Assembly (NCBI GenBank): GCA_021205375.1
Contig: JAJPXR010000188.1
Span: 1-5,183 of the forward strand
Origin: Clostridiales bacterium
Lineage (GTDB): Bacteria > Bacillota > Clostridia > Oscillospirales > Oscillospiraceae
Reading direction: 5' to 3'
DNA length: 5,183 nt
In this document: positions 4,655-5,183 of the stretch, one piece after another
Layout: the number at the start of each line of letters is the position of its first letter
Position numbering within the stretch: the stretch's first letter is position 1
Position numbers and translations under genes: made by a program
The notes under the pieces: generated by a model
Databases searched by the model: none
Seen by the model: the letters and a program-made list of their open reading frames with translations, nothing else
Told to the model about the DNA's origin: nothing

Positions 4655-5183
4655 ATGAAACACAACCTGAAACGGTTGACGGCGCTTGTCCTGGCGCTGT
4701 CTATGTGCCTGTCCCTGCTCTCCGCCACCACCTGGGCGGCGGAAATCTCCGGGGGGGGGTACACTGAAGATGTTCTCGTAGCCGAAGCAGAGACGGAGGA
4801 GGATTCTTCCGCTGTGGAGGTCGAGGACGAGGAAGAAGCAGAGGAAGAGGAGACCGCTGCGGAGGACGAAGCTAAAGAAGAACAAGAGGAAGAAGCCGTT
4901 GTTTCCGCCCAAGATGTGACCGCCAGCGGCACCTGCGGGGAGGATTTGACTTGGGTGCTGGAAGATGGAACCCTGACCATTTCCGGTACGGGGGATATGA
5001 CGGATTGGAGCAGTTCTTCCAGCGTTCCCTGGTATAGCTATGCGTCATCTATCATTTCTGTCGTGATTGCCGATGATGTCACCTCCATCGGCAACTATAC
5101 GTTTTACAACTGCGAGAGCCTGACCAGTGTGACCATCCCGGACAGCGTCACCTCCATTGGCGATTATGCGTTTGGCGGCTGTA
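4655..5183 (+). CDS. BspA-like leucine-rich-repeat surface/secreted protein, N-terminal part
   Basis: 176 codons are visible and the frame is open at the window edge. Residues 1-28 are a clear Sec signal peptide: KHNLKR, a hydrophobic core LTALVLALSMCLSLLSA, and cleavage likely at TWA-A. Residues about 44-81 are an extremely acidic Glu-rich linker. Residues 91-128 (SGTCGEDLTWVLEDGTLTISG, then GDMTDW and PWYSY) match the module that commonly precedes BspA repeats in Clostridia. Two LRR_5 (TpLRR) repeats of 23 residues begin at S135 and S158 (SVVIADDVTSIGNYTFYNCESLT; SVTIPDSVTSIGDYAF), the second cut by the window. In other bacteria such proteins are exported and bind host matrix or partner cells; no ligand can be assigned here. 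The gene lies 50 bp after the Crp/Fnr-type regulator, possibly in the same transcript. A G9 tract occupies codons 33-35. Confidence 0.88.
   Translation, partial: MKHNLKRLTALVLALSMCLSLLSATTWAAEISGGGYTEDVLVAEAETEEDSSAVEVEDEEEAEEEETAAEDEAKEEQEEEAVVSAQDVTASGTCGEDLTWVLEDGTLTISGTGDMTDWSSSSSVPWYSYASSIISVVIADDVTSIGNYTFYNCESLTSVTIPDSVTSIGDYAFGGC
4751..4759 (+). repeat. Nine-G homopolymer tract inside the BspA-like coding sequence
   Basis: Nine consecutive G encode three glycines (33-35) just after the signal peptide. With nine G the frame is open. With ten G it reads GTA CAC TGA at once, and with eight G it reaches TAG within eight codons of the tract. This is the sequence layout of a slippage-based (phase-variation) switch, though one genome window cannot show that it varies. 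Confidence 0.6.

Noticed and set aside
4625..4980. Minus-strand frames rich in Ser, Phe and Leu opposite the LRR protein gene
   Set aside because: They are complements of the signal peptide and Glu-rich linker codons (GAG/GAA read as CTC/TTC), not independent genes.

Overview
The window looks like part of the chromosome of a GC-rich gut Clostridia member, most likely Oscillospiraceae (Flavonifractor/Lawsonibacter/Oscillibacter-like). This is inferred from strong GGAGG ribosome binding sites, strong G/C third-position bias, a eukaryotic-type (GH13_8-like) glycogen branching enzyme, a BspA-type leucine-rich-repeat surface protein, and dispersed intergenic elements built on a CCTCCCCT/AGGGGAGG hairpin. 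No species can be fixed from sequence alone.

Layout. 1-316 holds no gene. It contains two copies, in opposite orientation, of a structured intergenic repeat (1-49, cut by the window edge, and 160-220), then a tandem heptamer and a palindrome that overlaps the stop codon of the next gene. 317-1426 (-) encodes a 369-residue protein of unknown function with a possible Xre-like helix-turn-helix. 1427-1674 is a GC-rich gap with two perfect hairpins and no convincing gene. 1675-3693 (-) is glgB, complete with all GH13 catalytic residues, a good SD and a recognisable promoter. 3694-4019 is a divergent control region: the glgB promoter on the left, a structured GC-rich block in the middle, and on the right a 16-bp palindrome placed exactly 22 bp (14-bp core to -10) upstream of a perfect TATAAT. 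4020-4604 (+) encodes a 194-residue Crp/Fnr-family regulator. 4655 to the window end (+) is the N-terminal part of a secreted BspA-like LRR protein with a nine-G tract early in its coding sequence.

How the parts may work together. The palindrome ATTAAC-N4-GTTAAT has the size and symmetry of a Crp/Fnr/PrfA-class operator. It is centred near -41.5 of the predicted start, the class II activator position, in front of a gene for such a regulator, so positive autoregulation is the simplest reading. The surface protein starts 50 bp after the regulator on the same strand with no visible terminator between them, so it may be co-expressed. Its G9 tract would act as an on/off switch if it slips, because both one-base slips create nearby stop codons. 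No entirely new multigene system is visible; the operator/promoter arrangement and the G9 tract are the two most testable observations.
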